From: Burkholderiales bacterium PBB2
GTDB taxonomy: Bacteria > Pseudomonadota > Gammaproteobacteria > Burkholderiales > Burkholderiaceae_C
DNA: 64,000 nucleotides
Assembly: GCA_002255955.1 (NCBI GenBank)
Contig: NKIM01000019.1
Span: 48,412-112,411, forward strand
Reading direction: 5' to 3'
Made by a program: the position numbers and the translations under genes. Position 1 is the first letter of the stretch. The number at the start of each line of letters is the position of its first letter. This document shows, one piece after another, positions 34,544 through 43,704 of the stretch. The notes under the pieces are model-generated. The model ran no database searches and was not told where the DNA came from. It saw only the letters and a program-made list of their open reading frames with translations.

Positions 34544-36130
34544 TCAGTGGCGCCGCGTCGGGCTGCCGCGTTCCAGGCGGAACACGCCGATGGCTTCGGC
34601 CAGGCGCGAGGACTGATCGCGCAGGCTCTCGGCCGCCGCAGCCGATTCCTCCACCAGGGCCGCATTCTGCTGGGTCATTTGATCGAGCTGGGTGACGCCG
34701 GCATTGATCTGGTGGATGCCATCGCTTTGCTCGCGCGCCGAGGCGCTGATCTCGCCAATGATGTGGGACACGCGCTGCACGCTGGCGACGATCTCGTCCA
34801 TGGTGTTGCCGGCGTCCTGGACCAGGCGGGTGCCCGATTCGACCCGCTCAACGCTGGCGCCGATCAGGCTCTTGATCTCGCGCGCGGCCTCGGCCGAGCG
34901 CTGGGCCAGGGAGCGCACCTCGCTGGCCACCACGGCAAAGCCGCGGCCTTGCTCACCGGCTCGGGCGGCTTCCACGGCCGCATTCAGCGCCAGGATGTTG
35001 GTCTGGAAGGCAATGCCATCGATGGTGCCGATGATGTCGCCGATACGGCGCGAACTGTTGCTGATCTCTTCCATGGTGCTGACCACCTGGCCCACCACGG
35101 TGCCGCCGCGTTGCGCCACCTCGGCCGCGGTGCCGGCCAGCTGGTCGGCGGTGCTGGCCGACTCGGCCGTCTGCTTGACCGTGCCGGTCAGCTGCATCAT
35201 CGAGGCCGCCGCCTGCTGCAGATTGGAGGCGGTTTGCTCGGTGCGGGCGGACAGGTCGTGGTTGCCGGTGGCGATCTCGGCGCTGGCGGTGCTGATGCTG
35301 TCGGTGGAGCTGCGCACCTCGCCGATCAGTTTGAGCAGCGAGGCTTGCATCAGGCGCAGCGAGTTCAGCAACTGGCCGGTTTCGTCGGCGCCGCCGGCCG
35401 GGATCGGGTGGCTGAGGTCAAAGTTGGCAATCGCCTCGGCCGCGCCCACGGCTTCTTGCAGAGGTCCGGTGATCGAGCGGGTCAGCCACAGGGCGAGGCC
35501 AGCGCCCACGGCGGCGGCACACAGGGCGAAGACGATCAAGCCGGTGCGGGCCGTGCTGTTGTTCGATTCAATGCGTTTGGCGGCAGCATCGAGCTGCTCC
35601 CGCTGCAGCTGCACGATGGCCTTGATCTGCTCTTGGAACTGCGCTGCCGCCGGTTGGAATTTGCTTTCGAACAGCTGCTTGGCGCCCTCGGCATCGCCGC
35701 CTTTCTTGGCCGCTGTGACGGCATCGCGGGCGCCCAGGTAGTTCTTGCGTGCCTCGGAGAGCGCGGCGAACATGGCCTTTTCCTGGCTGGTCGTCATCAG
35801 GGTTTCCAGCTGCTTTTGCAGCTCGCCGGATTGCTTGGTGGACTCGGCCGCGCCGGCGGCAAAGAAGTCCGCCAGGCTGGCGTCGGCACTGACAGCGATG
35901 GCGCTGGTGCGGTTCACGCCGTTGGTGATGTTGCGGTACCAGTCCGAGGCCGCGCGTTCGGCGACCAGCGAGTCCTGGTAGATCACCTCCGACTCGACCG
36001 CGACTTTGTAGAGTGCCCAGTAGCCCAGGGCGGAGCCGCCAAAGGAGATCAGCAGGACCAGGCCCAGTACGGCGCCCAGTCGTTGGCCGATGGAGCGGCC
36101 CTTCAAGTTGGAGGAGGTTGGTGTTGTCAT
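34544..36130 (-). CDS. Methyl-accepting chemotaxis protein
   Basis: A 528-residue chemoreceptor. Spans near 18-40 and 192-213 flank a periplasmic sensor of the four-helix-bundle type; a HAMP domain ([22 protein letters not shown]) and a long cytoplasmic coiled coil follow. The signalling tip reads [23 protein letters not shown] with [19 protein letters not shown] after it, where CheA and CheW dock. No C-terminal CheR-binding pentapeptide is seen (end TRRH). The ATG at 36130 is chosen because it precedes the first span directly. The ligand is unknown. Confidence 0.93.
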   Translation of the reverse strand: MTTPTSSNLKGRSIGQRLGAVLGLVLLISFGGSALGYWALYKVAVESEVIYQDSLVAERAASDWYRNITNGVNRTSAIAVSADASLADFFAAGAAESTKQSGELQKQLETLMTTSQEKAMFAALSEARKNYLGARDAVTAAKKGGDAEGAKQLFESKFQPAAAQFQEQIKAIVQLQREQLDAAAKRIESNNSTARTGLIVFALCAAAVGAGLALWLTRSITGPLQEAVGAAEAIANFDLSHPIPAGGADETGQLLNSLRLMQASLLKLIGEVRSSTDSISTASAEIATGNHDLSARTEQTASNLQQAAASMMQLTGTVKQTAESASTADQLAGTAAEVAQRGGTVVGQVVSTMEEISNSSRRIGDIIGTIDGIAFQTNILALNAAVEAARAGEQGRGFAVVASEVRSLAQRSAEAAREIKSLIGASVERVESGTRLVQDAGNTMDEIVASVQRVSHIIGEISASAREQSDGIHQINAGVTQLDQMTQQNAALVEESAAAAESLRDQSSRLAEAIGVFRLERGSPTRRH

Positions 36131-36163
36131 GGGGTTACCCGCGCAGTGGACAAGGAATGGGCC

Positions 36164-36189
36164 GCTCGCCCCATCCTGAAGGGGCGAGC
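36164..36189. repeat. Hairpin between mnmC and the chemoreceptor gene
   Basis: GCTCGCCCC and GGGGCGAGC form a perfect 9-bp inverted repeat with an 8-base loop. No T run follows on either strand, so it may sit in the chemoreceptor leader or mark the end of the mnmC transcript. Confidence 0.5.
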
Positions 36190-36293
36190 GAACCGCGTCA
36201 CTCCTCTTATCGGCCGCACCGAGCACCAACTGAGTGCGATGCCCTTCGAATGTGCGAAATGCAGCCATCGGCTGCATCTGCCCGTTCTTGAGC

Positions 36294-38243
36294 TCAGCCC
36301 TTGGCGCGTTGCTGGCGCAGGGCGAAGCGCGCCGGATCGATGGCCTCGACCAGGCTGGCCTCCAGCGGCAGCGGCGCGCCCGTCACCTGGGCGGCCAGCA
36401 CCTGGGCGCACAGGGCGGCCCAGCTGATGCCGCGCGAGCCCATGCCCATGCACACGGCCAGGCCCGGCCGCCGGGGCAGGAAGCGCAGCTGATCGGGCAG
36501 GGCGCCATCGCCCAGCACCGGCAGGCCGCCCACCAGGGGCAGGCGGTCGGCCGTGGCCAGGCGCCAGCCGACCCGGCCGCCCTGGGCTTGCAGCGACCGA
36601 TCGTCGGGCGCCAGGCCAGCCAGCTCGCTGAACTGGGCCAGGTTTCGGGCATGGTCGGCCTCGCGCAGATCGGGGTCGAGATCGCCGTCCTGGCTGGTGG
36701 CGCCGCACCACAGGCCCTGGGCTGTGTCGGCGATGGCATAACCCAGGCCGGCCACCGGCAGGCGCGGCCGCATGCGGGTGTTGAGCGCTGCGGGCAGCTC
36801 GGGCACATGGCTGAGTTGGCCGCGCAGCTGCAGCAGGGGCAGAGGCAAGTCGGGTGCCAGTGCCTGCAGCAAGGCCTGCGCCCGGTGGCCGCCGGCCAGC
36901 ACCAGCAGCGGCGCCTCGCCGATCAAGGTCTTTTGTTCGTCCCAGGCCTGCCAGCCGCCATCGGCGGCCTGCCGCAGCTGCGCGACCTGTTGGCCCAGGC
37001 GCAGCTGTGCGCCGCTCTCGGCCAGCAGATGGGCCACCCATGCCGGTGGCGGCAGGGCGCCGCCGCCGGGGTAGAGCCAGGCCGGGTGCCGCAAGGCGAG
37101 GCCGCTGAGTTCAGAGGCCGCCGCCGCGTCCAGCGCCTGCACGTAGTCGGGTGGCAGCCCGAGTCCAGCCAGCTGGGCCTGCATCTGCGCCAGCGTCAGC
37201 CGGGTCTCAAGACGAAGCAGGCCTTGCTGCAGCCAGGGCAGGGCGGCCCCATGCTCGCGCAGCACCCGCTCGGTTTCCAGCGCGGCGGCGCGGTTGAAGC
37301 GGGCGTGGACGCCGTCATCGGGGTTGAGCGTGCCGTGGAACAGGCCGCCGGGGTTGCCCGAGCTGGCCTGGGCCGCCGCCGCATGCTCATCGATCACCGT
37401 GCTGAGGATGCCGCGCTGCGCCAGAGCCCAGGCGCAGGCCGCACCGGCCAGGCCGGCGCCGATGACCAAAGCGCGGCGCGCGCCCGGCGCCAGGGCCAGG
37501 CGGCCGGCGGGTTTCTGCGGCTGATGGCGCGGTGCATAACGCGCCACACACATGCCGCCCTTGTTGGCAAAGCCGCGCTGGCGCTCGACCTGGAAGCCGG
37601 CCGCAGCCAGGCCTTCGCGCACCTGCGGCGCCACGCTCCAGGTGCCGGCGCTGGCGTCCGGCGCGGCCAGGCGGCCGAGGGCTTTGAGCAGGTAGACGTC
37701 CCACATCTCGGGGTTCTGCTTGGGGTTGAAACCATCGAGGTAGAAAGCGTCCACCTCGGCCACCAGCTCGCGCAGCCAGGCGCGGGCATCGCCCAGGCAG
37801 AGCAGCAGCTGCACGCGCCCGCCCTCGAAGCTCAGGCGGTGCAGGTCCGGCGTCAGCGGGGGCCAGGCGGCGTGCAGGGCCGCAGCCAGCTCGGCCAGTT
37901 CGCTGCCGGCGTGGGCACGCTGCAGATCCTCGCCTTGCAGCGGGTGTTTCTCGATGCTGATGAAGACCAGGCGCTGGCAGCGCGCCGGGTCCTGGCGCCA
38001 GGCATCCCAGGTGGCCAGGAAGTTGTTGCCCAGGCCGAAGCCGGTCTCCAGGATCACAAACTCCTCGCGCCCGGCCCAGCGCCCGGGCAGGCCGTTGGCG
38101 CCCAGGAACACATGGCGCGACTGCGGCAGGGCGCCGGCGCGGCTGTGATACACATCGCCAAACTCGGGCGCCAGGGGCGCCAGCGGGTCGGAAAAATCGA
38201 TGCGGGCCGGCCGCAGCGGGCCGGCATGGGGTTTGCGACTCAT
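36294..38243 (-). CDS. mnmC: Bifunctional tRNA 5-methylaminomethyl-2-thiouridine synthase MnmC
   Basis: A 649-residue fused enzyme finishing the mnm5s2U34 modification of tRNA. The N-terminal half is the SAM methyltransferase (Mnm[53 protein letters not shown]); the C-terminal half is the FAD oxidase ([21 protein letters not shown]) that removes the carboxymethyl group. The order matches E. coli MnmC. The ATG at 38243 follows the stop of the MgtC-like gene by two bases. It is last in a coupled minus-strand run. Confidence 0.94.
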   Translation of the reverse strand: MSRKPHAGPLRPARIDFSDPLAPLAPEFGDVYHSRAGALPQSRHVFLGANGLPGRWAGREEFVILETGFGLGNNFLATWDAWRQDPARCQRLVFISIEKHPLQGEDLQRAHAGSELAELAAALHAAWPPLTPDLHRLSFEGGRVQLLLCLGDARAWLRELVAEVDAFYLDGFNPKQNPEMWDVYLLKALGRLAAPDASAGTWSVAPQVREGLAAAGFQVERQRGFANKGGMCVARYAPRHQPQKPAGRLALAPGARRALVIGAGLAGAACAWALAQRGILSTVIDEHAAAAQASSGNPGGLFHGTLNPDDGVHARFNRAAALETERVLREHGAALPWLQQGLLRLETRLTLAQMQAQLAGLGLPPDYVQALDAAAASELSGLALRHPAWLYPGGGALPPPAWVAHLLAESGAQLRLGQQVAQLRQAADGGWQAWDEQKTLIGEAPLLVLAGGHRAQALLQALAPDLPLPLLQLRGQLSHVPELPAALNTRMRPRLPVAGLGYAIADTAQGLWCGATSQDGDLDPDLREADHARNLAQFSELAGLAPDDRSLQAQGGRVGWRLATADRLPLVGGLPVLGDGALPDQLRFLPRRPGLAVCMGMGSRGISWAALCAQVLAAQVTGAPLPLEASLVEAIDPARFALRQQRAKG

Positions 38244-38245
38244 GC

Positions 38246-39556
38246 TCAGTTCAAAGAGGACAAGAGGGGCCCGAGCAGCCACAGCAGACTGGCCGCCAGG
38301 GCCAGTGAGCTCAGTAGCACGGCGCCCACGATCAGGGCAAAGCGCCGGCCGCCGGCCAGCCAGGCGGTGATGATGCGGGTCAGGCTGTTGCTGGCGATCG
38401 CAGCCAGCACGCCCTGGCACATCAGCGGGGCGTCGATCTGCCCGGCCTGGGCCAGGCCGGCCATGGAGGCCACCGGCGCATGGGCATCGGCCAGGCCGGC
38501 CAGGGCCACGGCGCCGAACAAGCCCGAGCTGCCGAACTGCCGCTCGGCCCAGCTGACGCCCACCGTCACCACGCTCAGCAGCAGGGCGATCAGCGCCGCC
38601 TCTTTCAGGCGCAGCGGGCCGCCGCGCTGGGGCTCGCTGCCGGCCTTGCCGGCGCCACCATCTTGATAGGCGCGCCAGGCCAGGCTCAAGCCTGCACCGC
38701 CGGCCACCAGCACGCCGGCCAGTCCCAGGGGCAGGAAATGCATCGCGGCCTGCGGCGCCAAGGCCAGCAGCATCAGGCTGGCCTGCAGCCAGGTGGCGGC
38801 CGTGGACATGACAGCGCCGGCGGCGCAGGCCCGAAAGATGGCCGGCTCCGCCCGCGCGCGATGGCCCATGGCCGCGATGGTGGCGGTGCTGGACACCAGG
38901 CCCGACATCAGGCCCGAGAGCGCCAAGCCGGCCTGCGCGCCCAGCAGGCGCAGCGCCACGTAACCAAAGGCCTGCAGGGCCAGCAGCAGGAGCATCAGGC
39001 CCATCAGCGAATGTGCCTTCATGCCCGCCAGCCAGGGCAGGGGTTCGGTCGGCATCAGGGGCAGCACCACCAGGGCCAGGGCGGCCAGCAGCAGGCCGTC
39101 GTGCAGCTCGTCCTCGCGCAGCATGCGGGTGGCGAAGCGGTGCAGGGCGGTGCGGGCGCTGAGCAGGGCGGTCAGGGTGACGGCGGCTGGCGCGCCCAGC
39201 AGCGGCGCCTGCACGCAGAGCACGCCGATCAGATAGGTGGCCAGCAAGGCCATCTCGGTGGTCAAGCCTGGATCGCGTTCGCTGCTGCGGAAGTAGGCCA
39301 TGGCCGCCAGCACCGTGACCGCCAGCGCGCCCACCGCCACCAGCCCCGGCACGGCCAGGCCATGGGCCAGGGCGCCGGCCAGGGCAGCGATGGTGAAGGT
39401 GCGCAGGCCCGCGGGCTCTTGCGCGCGCGTGCCGGCATGGCCGCGGCCCTTGTGGCGCTCACGCTCCAGGCCGATCAAGAGCCCGCTGCCCAGCGCCGCC
39501 ATCAAGCCCATGGCCAGGTCGGCCTGGGCGCCGAATGCGTGTTCCAGCAGGTTCAT
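38246..39556 (-). CDS. MgtC/SapB-DUF4010 family membrane protein
   Basis: A 436-residue membrane protein with about 12 predicted spans. The N-terminal part matches MgtC/SapB (LGSGLLIGLERERHKG, LRTFTIAALAGALAHGL), and the larger C-terminal part matches DUF4010 (LSGLMSGLVSSTATIAAMG). Short MgtC proteins help growth at low magnesium or inhibit ATP synthase; the long fused form has no agreed function. Its ATG overlaps the beta-CASP gene stop by four bases (ATGA), so translation is probably coupled. Confidence 0.85.
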   Translation of the reverse strand: MNLLEHAFGAQADLAMGLMAALGSGLLIGLERERHKGRGHAGTRAQEPAGLRTFTIAALAGALAHGLAVPGLVAVGALAVTVLAAMAYFRSSERDPGLTTEMALLATYLIGVLCVQAPLLGAPAAVTLTALLSARTALHRFATRMLREDELHDGLLLAALALVVLPLMPTEPLPWLAGMKAHSLMGLMLLLLALQAFGYVALRLLGAQAGLALSGLMSGLVSSTATIAAMGHRARAEPAIFRACAAGAVMSTAATWLQASLMLLALAPQAAMHFLPLGLAGVLVAGGAGLSLAWRAYQDGGAGKAGSEPQRGGPLRLKEAALIALLLSVVTVGVSWAERQFGSSGLFGAVALAGLADAHAPVASMAGLAQAGQIDAPLMCQGVLAAIASNSLTRIITAWLAGGRRFALIVGAVLLSSLALAASLLWLLGPLLSSLN

Positions 39557-40935
39557 CCGAGGCTGACCGTTTCTCCGTGCTGCGGCACACGCACGCGCCA
39601 GCCGAGTTCGTCCTGGATGCGGCTGCGCAAGGCGTCGCTGGCGGCGGGCTCGCCGTGCACCACAAAGACCTGTTCGGGCGCGCGCTTGAAGCCGCGCAGC
39701 CAGGCCATCAGGCCGTCGGCATCGGCATGGCCCGAGAAGCCTTCGAGGTGGCTGATCTCCGCATTGACCGGCACATACTGGCCGTGCAGCTTGATCTGGC
39801 GCTCGCCGGCCACCATCTTGGCGCCGCGGCTGCCGCCGACCTGGAAGCCCGGAAAGGCGATGTGGTGCCGCGGCAGCGGCGCCATGGACTCGATGTGGTT
39901 GAGCACCCGGCCGCCGGTGGCCATGCCGCTGGCCGAGATGATGATGGAGGGCGGGGTGCGCGGGCTGCTCATGCTGCGGGCGAGCTTCATCGACTCGGCG
40001 GCCTTGCTGACCATGCGCACGCCGTCGCACAGGCCGCGCGCGTCCGAGGCCGGAATGCGCAGCAGCTTCTGGTGCTTGACCGTCAGCTCGGTGGCTTCGA
40101 TGGCCATGGGGCTGTCCAGGTAGATGGGCACGTCCAGATCCAGCTCGCCTGCTTCGCGCAGACGTTGCAGCACCAGCAGCAGGGCTTGCGCCCGGCCGAT
40201 GGCGAAGCTGGGCAGCAGCACGCTGCCGCCGCGCCGGAAGGTCTGCCGCAGGATCTGCGCCAGGCGCGCCTGCACATCCTCGGGCGGGTGCTGGCGGTTG
40301 CCGTAGGTCGATTCGATCAGCAGCACATTGGCCTCTTCCAGGCGTTGCGGTGCCGGCATCAGCAAGTCATTGCTGCGGCCGACATCGCCGCTGTAGACCA
40401 GGGTGCGGCCGGCGTGGCGCACGCTGATGGCGCAGGCGCCCAGCAGATGGCCGACTGGGGTGAAGCGGATCTCGGCCGCGCCGAGCTTGAGCCGGCCATC
40501 GCGGTGGATGCCGACGAAATGCTCGATTGCTTTTTTGGTCTCGTTGACGGTGTAGAGGGGCAGGGCTTTCTCGTGCCTGGAGGTGCCGTGGCGGTTGGCC
40601 TGGCGCGCGTCTTCTTCCTGCAGATGGGCGCTGTCCAGCAGCAGCACCTCGCACAGATCGCGCGTGGCCGGCGTGGAAAACACCTGGCCACGAAAGCCCT
40701 GGCGGCGCAAGGCCGGGATGTAGCCGCTGTGGTCCAGATGGGCATGGCTGAGCAGCACCGCATCGATGCTGGCGGGCGCCACGCCCAGCGGCGCCCAGTT
40801 GCGTTCGCGCAGGGTCTTGAAGCCCTGGAACAGGCCGCAATCGAGCAGCAGGCGCTGCTGGTCCAGCTCCAGCAGATGGCGCGAGCCGGTCACGCAATCG
40901 GCGGCGCCGAGAAAGCTCAGCTTCATGGTGCTCAT
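39553..40935 (-). CDS. Metallo-beta-lactamase/beta-CASP RNA-processing-type nuclease
   Basis: A 460-residue beta-CASP protein. The metal motif SHAHLDHSG (63-71) and TPVGHLLGA plus YSGDVG complete motifs 1 to 4; the beta-CASP insert is followed by SASGMATGGRVLNH and the late VHGEP histidine, with GFSGHADADGL. The family includes bacterial exonucleases related to CPSF-73. A true RNase activity is likely from family, not tested. Start is ATG 40935, overlapping the stop of the upstream gene by four bases; ATG 40926 is a second in-frame option. Confidence 0.88.
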   Translation of the reverse strand: MSTMKLSFLGAADCVTGSRHLLELDQQRLLLDCGLFQGFKTLRERNWAPLGVAPASIDAVLLSHAHLDHSGYIPALRRQGFRGQVFSTPATRDLCEVLLLDSAHLQEEDARQANRHGTSRHEKALPLYTVNETKKAIEHFVGIHRDGRLKLGAAEIRFTPVGHLLGACAISVRHAGRTLVYSGDVGRSNDLLMPAPQRLEEANVLLIESTYGNRQHPPEDVQARLAQILRQTFRRGGSVLLPSFAIGRAQALLLVLQRLREAGELDLDVPIYLDSPMAIEATELTVKHQKLLRIPASDARGLCDGVRMVSKAAESMKLARSMSSPRTPPSIIISASGMATGGRVLNHIESMAPLPRHHIAFPGFQVGGSRGAKMVAGERQIKLHGQYVPVNAEISHLEGFSGHADADGLMAWLRGFKRAPEQVFVVHGEPAASDALRSRIQDELGWRVRVPQHGETVSLG

Positions 40936-41645
40936 GTCGGGGCTCCCAGGGTTTGCAAGGCGTCCGATTCCAGCACCTGCGCGGCCGGCCCGTCTTGATG
41001 CAGGGCAAGGCTCAGCGCACGCGCCACGGTGTCCGCTTGAATCGGCCGCCAGCGCGCCGGGATCAGCGTGCCCAGGGGCTGCATCAGGCGCAGGCCCCAG
41101 CGCTCACCGGGGCGGCGAGCCTGGCCCAGGGCTTCGCGCTCGCCGGCCAGCAAGGACGGGCGGGCGATCACCAGACGCTTGAAATGCAAGCCCTTCAAGG
41201 CCTGCTCCATCTCGCCCTTGACCCGGTTGTAGAACACCCGCGAGGCCGGATCGGCGCCCAGGGCCGACACCACGGCGCAGCGCCGCGCACCGCCGGCACG
41301 CGCCACGCGGGCAACATGGAGCACGGCCTCGAAATCGACCTCGCGAAACGCCTCTTGCGAGCCCGCTGCCGCGATGGTGGTGCCCAGGGTGATGTAGATC
41401 TCGTCGGGCGCCGGGATGTGGGCCGGGCCCAGATCGGGGCGGCCGAAATTGACCCGGTGCAGGGGCAGGCGCGGGTGACGACCCAGCTCGGGCGCCTCAC
41501 GCCGCAGCAGGGCATGGACCTCCAGCGGCCGGCTCAGCAGCTGGCCCAGCAGGGCCCGCCCGACCAGGCCGGTCGCACCGGCGATCCATACTTTGGGCAA
41601 GGGGCGGGTGGACGGCGAGGCGCTGGGGGGCAGGGGCGGGTTCAT
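40932..41645 (-). CDS. NAD(P)-binding short-chain/atypical epimerase-like protein
   Basis: A 237-residue Rossmann-fold protein. The dinucleotide loop is IAGATGLVGRALLG; ITLGTTIAAAGSQEAFREVDF and VFYNRVKGEMEQALKGLHF, with the tail of the HTATIP2-like family (RPSLLAGEREALGQ), follow. The YxxxK motif is YNRVK. Substrate unknown. It heads a run of four minus-strand genes with overlapping or near-overlapping starts and stops. The ATG at 41645 is followed by a Pro-rich leader of about 17 residues, so a later start is conceivable. Confidence 0.82.
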   Translation of the reverse strand: MNPPLPPSASPSTRPLPKVWIAGATGLVGRALLGQLLSRPLEVHALLRREAPELGRHPRLPLHRVNFGRPDLGPAHIPAPDEIYITLGTTIAAAGSQEAFREVDFEAVLHVARVARAGGARRCAVVSALGADPASRVFYNRVKGEMEQALKGLHFKRLVIARPSLLAGEREALGQARRPGERWGLRLMQPLGTLIPARWRPIQADTVARALSLALHQDGPAAQVLESDALQTLGAPT

Positions 41646-41678
41646 GGCTGCGCATCCTACGTCCGCGGGCCGTGGGCG

Positions 41679-41710
41679 GAAAAAAGAAAAGCCCAGCGCA
41701 GGCTGGGCTT
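41679..41710 (-). terminator. Terminator downstream of the DEAD-box helicase gene
   Basis: Arms AAGCCCAGC and GCTGGGCTT (9 bp, four-base loop) are followed on the minus strand by a T-rich tract (rc of 41679-41690). It ends the helicase transcript 58 bases after its stop, ahead of the next minus-strand gene. Confidence 0.8.
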
Positions 41711-41767
41711 GAGCTCGCGGGCCCTGAGCGATGCTCAGAGGCCTGCGGTGGGACTGCAGCGCTGGAT

Positions 41768-43246
41768 TCAGCGCTTGGGCGAGGTCAGGCGTGCACCCTG
41801 GCCGCGGCCGGCGCCGCCACCATTGCCACCACCACCACCGCCACCACCTTGGGGACGACCGCCGCCGCCAGCACCCCCAGGGCGACCCGAGGAGGCCGGG
41901 CGACCACCCCCGCCCCCGCCCCCACCGTGGCCCGAGCCACCATCACGTGAACCGCCATCACGCGAGCCGGCGCCAGGTCGGCCGCCGGGGCGTCCACCGC
42001 CGCCGCCGCCGCGCGAGTTGCCACGGCCACCGCCGCCGCTGCGCGAGCCATTGCCGTTCAAGATCATGCGGCCCAGCACGATGGGTTCCGGGCGTTCGCT
42101 CGGATCGGGGGCAAAGCCGTTGACCACTTCCTTGGGGATCTCGCGCTTGATCAGCTTTTCGATCTCACGCAGGAAGCCGTTTTCGTCCACGCAGACCAGG
42201 CTGACCGCCTCGCCCTGGGCGCCGGCACGGCCGGTGCGGCCGATGCGGTGCACATAGTCCTCGGGGACATTGGGCAGCTCGTAGTTGACGACGTGGGGCA
42301 GCTGGTCGATGTCGATGCCACGGGCGGCGATGTCGGTGGCCACCAGGCAGGTCAGATCGCCGCTCTTGAAATCGGCCAAGGCCTTGGTGCGCGCACCCTG
42401 GCTCTTGTTGCCGTGGATGGCCATGGCGCTGATGCCCTGGTCATTCAGGTAGTCGGTCAGGCGGTTGGCGCCATGCTTCATGCGGGTGAAGACGAGCACC
42501 TGGTGCCAGTCACCGCTCTTGATCAAGTGAACCAGCAGTTCCTTCTTGCGCTCGCGGCCGACCGGGTGGACCTTTTGCGCAATCGACTCGTTGGTCTGGT
42601 TGCGGCGGGCCACTTCGATCAGGGCGGGCTGGTTCAGCAGACGGTCGGCCAGGTTCTTGATGTCATCGCTGAAGGTCGCGCTGAACAACAGCGACTGCTT
42701 CTTGGCGGGCAGCAGGGCCAGCACCTTCTTGATGTCGTGCACAAAGCCCATGTCCAGCATGCGGTCGGCTTCGTCCAGCACCAGGATCTGAACCTGCGAC
42801 AGGTCCAGCGTGCCTTGCTGCGCGTGGTCGAGCAGGCGGCCGGGGGTGGCCACCAGGATGTCGACGCCGTCGCGCAGGCGGTTGATCTGCGGCTGCATGC
42901 CGACGCCGCCGAACATCACCATGCTCTTCAGGGGCAGGTATTTGCCGTAGGTCTTGACGCTTTCTTCGACCTGGGCCGCGAGTTCGCGGGTGGGGGTCAG
43001 CACCAGGGCACGGATGGCGGGCTTGCCGCGCTTGTTCAGCACCGGGGCGCCTTCGCTCAGGCGGTGCAGCAGGGGCAGGGTGAAGCCGGCGGTCTTGCCG
43101 GTGCCGGTCTGGGCACCGGCCATCAGGTCACCACCTTGCAAGACGGCGGGAATCGCTTGGGCTTGAATCGGGGTGGGGGAGGTGTAACCAGCGTCGGCGA
43201 TGGCCTTCAGAAGAGGCGCGGCCAAGCCTAGAGAATCAAAACTCAT
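41768..43246 (-). CDS. DEAD-box RNA helicase, RhlE type
   Basis: A 492-residue ATP-dependent RNA helicase. Motifs are AQTGTGKT (I), PTRELA (Ia), [20 protein letters not shown] (II), FSATF (III), and [12 protein letters not shown] and [10 protein letters not shown] (V, VI). An RhlE-like C-terminal tail from about residue 395 is made almost wholly of Gly, Arg, Ser and Pro (RGG-like), suited to RNA binding. The ATG at 43246 fits the family start ([15 protein letters not shown]); a GTG at 43264 is less likely. A -10 at 43385-43390 implies a leader of about 130 bases with a hairpin, as often seen for cold-shock helicases. Confidence 0.93.
   Translation of the reverse strand: MSFDSLGLAAPLLKAIADAGYTSPTPIQAQAIPAVLQGGDLMAGAQTGTGKTAGFTLPLLHRLSEGAPVLNKRGKPAIRALVLTPTRELAAQVEESVKTYGKYLPLKSMVMFGGVGMQPQINRLRDGVDILVATPGRLLDHAQQGTLDLSQVQILVLDEADRMLDMGFVHDIKKVLALLPAKKQSLLFSATFSDDIKNLADRLLNQPALIEVARRNQTNESIAQKVHPVGRERKKELLVHLIKSGDWHQVLVFTRMKHGANRLTDYLNDQGISAMAIHGNKSQGARTKALADFKSGDLTCLVATDIAARGIDIDQLPHVVNYELPNVPEDYVHRIGRTGRAGAQGEAVSLVCVDENGFLREIEKLIKREIPKEVVNGFAPDPSERPEPIVLGRMILNGNGSRSGGGGRGNSRGGGGGGRPGGRPGAGSRDGGSRDGGSGHGGGGGGGGRPASSGRPGGAGGGGRPQGGGGGGGGNGGGAGRGQGARLTSPKR
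41808..42060. repeat. Low-complexity Gly/Arg codon repeats in the helicase tail
   Basis: Short CCACC- and CCGCC-rich units recur on the plus strand because the helicase tail is poly-Gly/Arg. The unit length and sequence vary, so it is protein-driven low complexity, prone to slippage, not a tandem repeat array. Confidence 0.7.
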
Positions 43247-43704
43247 GGAGTGTGATTTGCGCACGGTGCCCTGTGGGCGCAGCCGCGCCGCGGTGAGCAG
43301 GCGCCAGTCTTCGGTGCGCTAAGGAGCGTGCTTGAGCTGAAAAAGGAAACGCCGCGCAAGACTGAGAAGCGCGGCGAGCCTTCGATTATAGGCCGGGCCC
43401 GGGGGCGGCCGACCGGGCATTGTTGGCAGGTGCCCCGTCTGGCTGCGCACCGCGTGCGCTTGCGGGCCCAGGCTCAGCTTGTGGCACAGCCTGGCGCTGC
43501 GGTTGCAGCTGGGGTTGACGCTGGCAGCGTGGCGGTCGGTCTTGAATTCACCGATCTTGCCCGCCCGTCACGCGAAGCAGCGGCCGAAGCTGCGACAATA
43601 CGCGGTTGTTTGCCCTCACAGGCCCGTCGGCCCCGTGAGGCGCGGCTGCCGCCGAGCAGCCTGCAGCTCTGCCTCTTTTCAGCAATCCCAGGAAAACTCC
43701 CGCC
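43247..43704. other. Intergenic region between the helicase and ettA genes
   Basis: 458 bases without a convincing gene. The left part holds the helicase leader: a 7-bp hairpin (GCCGCGC / GCGCGGC, 43352-43376) and a minus-strand -10. The right part should hold the ettA promoter, but I see no consensus -35/-10 pair; a TTGACG at 43513 has no partner. Short open frames here lack start signals and family features. Confidence 0.6.
43385..43390 (-). promoter_or_regulatory. Probable -10 element of the helicase gene
   Basis: Read on the minus strand the sequence is TATAAT, about 139 bases upstream of the helicase ATG. No clear -35 is present 17 bases further up. Confidence 0.5.

Noticed and set aside
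38480..40123. Plus-strand open frame antisense to the MgtC-like and beta-CASP genes
   Set aside because: Same shadow composition (Gly, Gln, Ala, His rich), no ribosome site, opposite to clear motifs.
41808..42060. CRISPR-like or tandem repeat array
   Set aside because: The repeats are irregular Gly/Arg codons within the helicase tail, with no constant repeat and spacer lengths.
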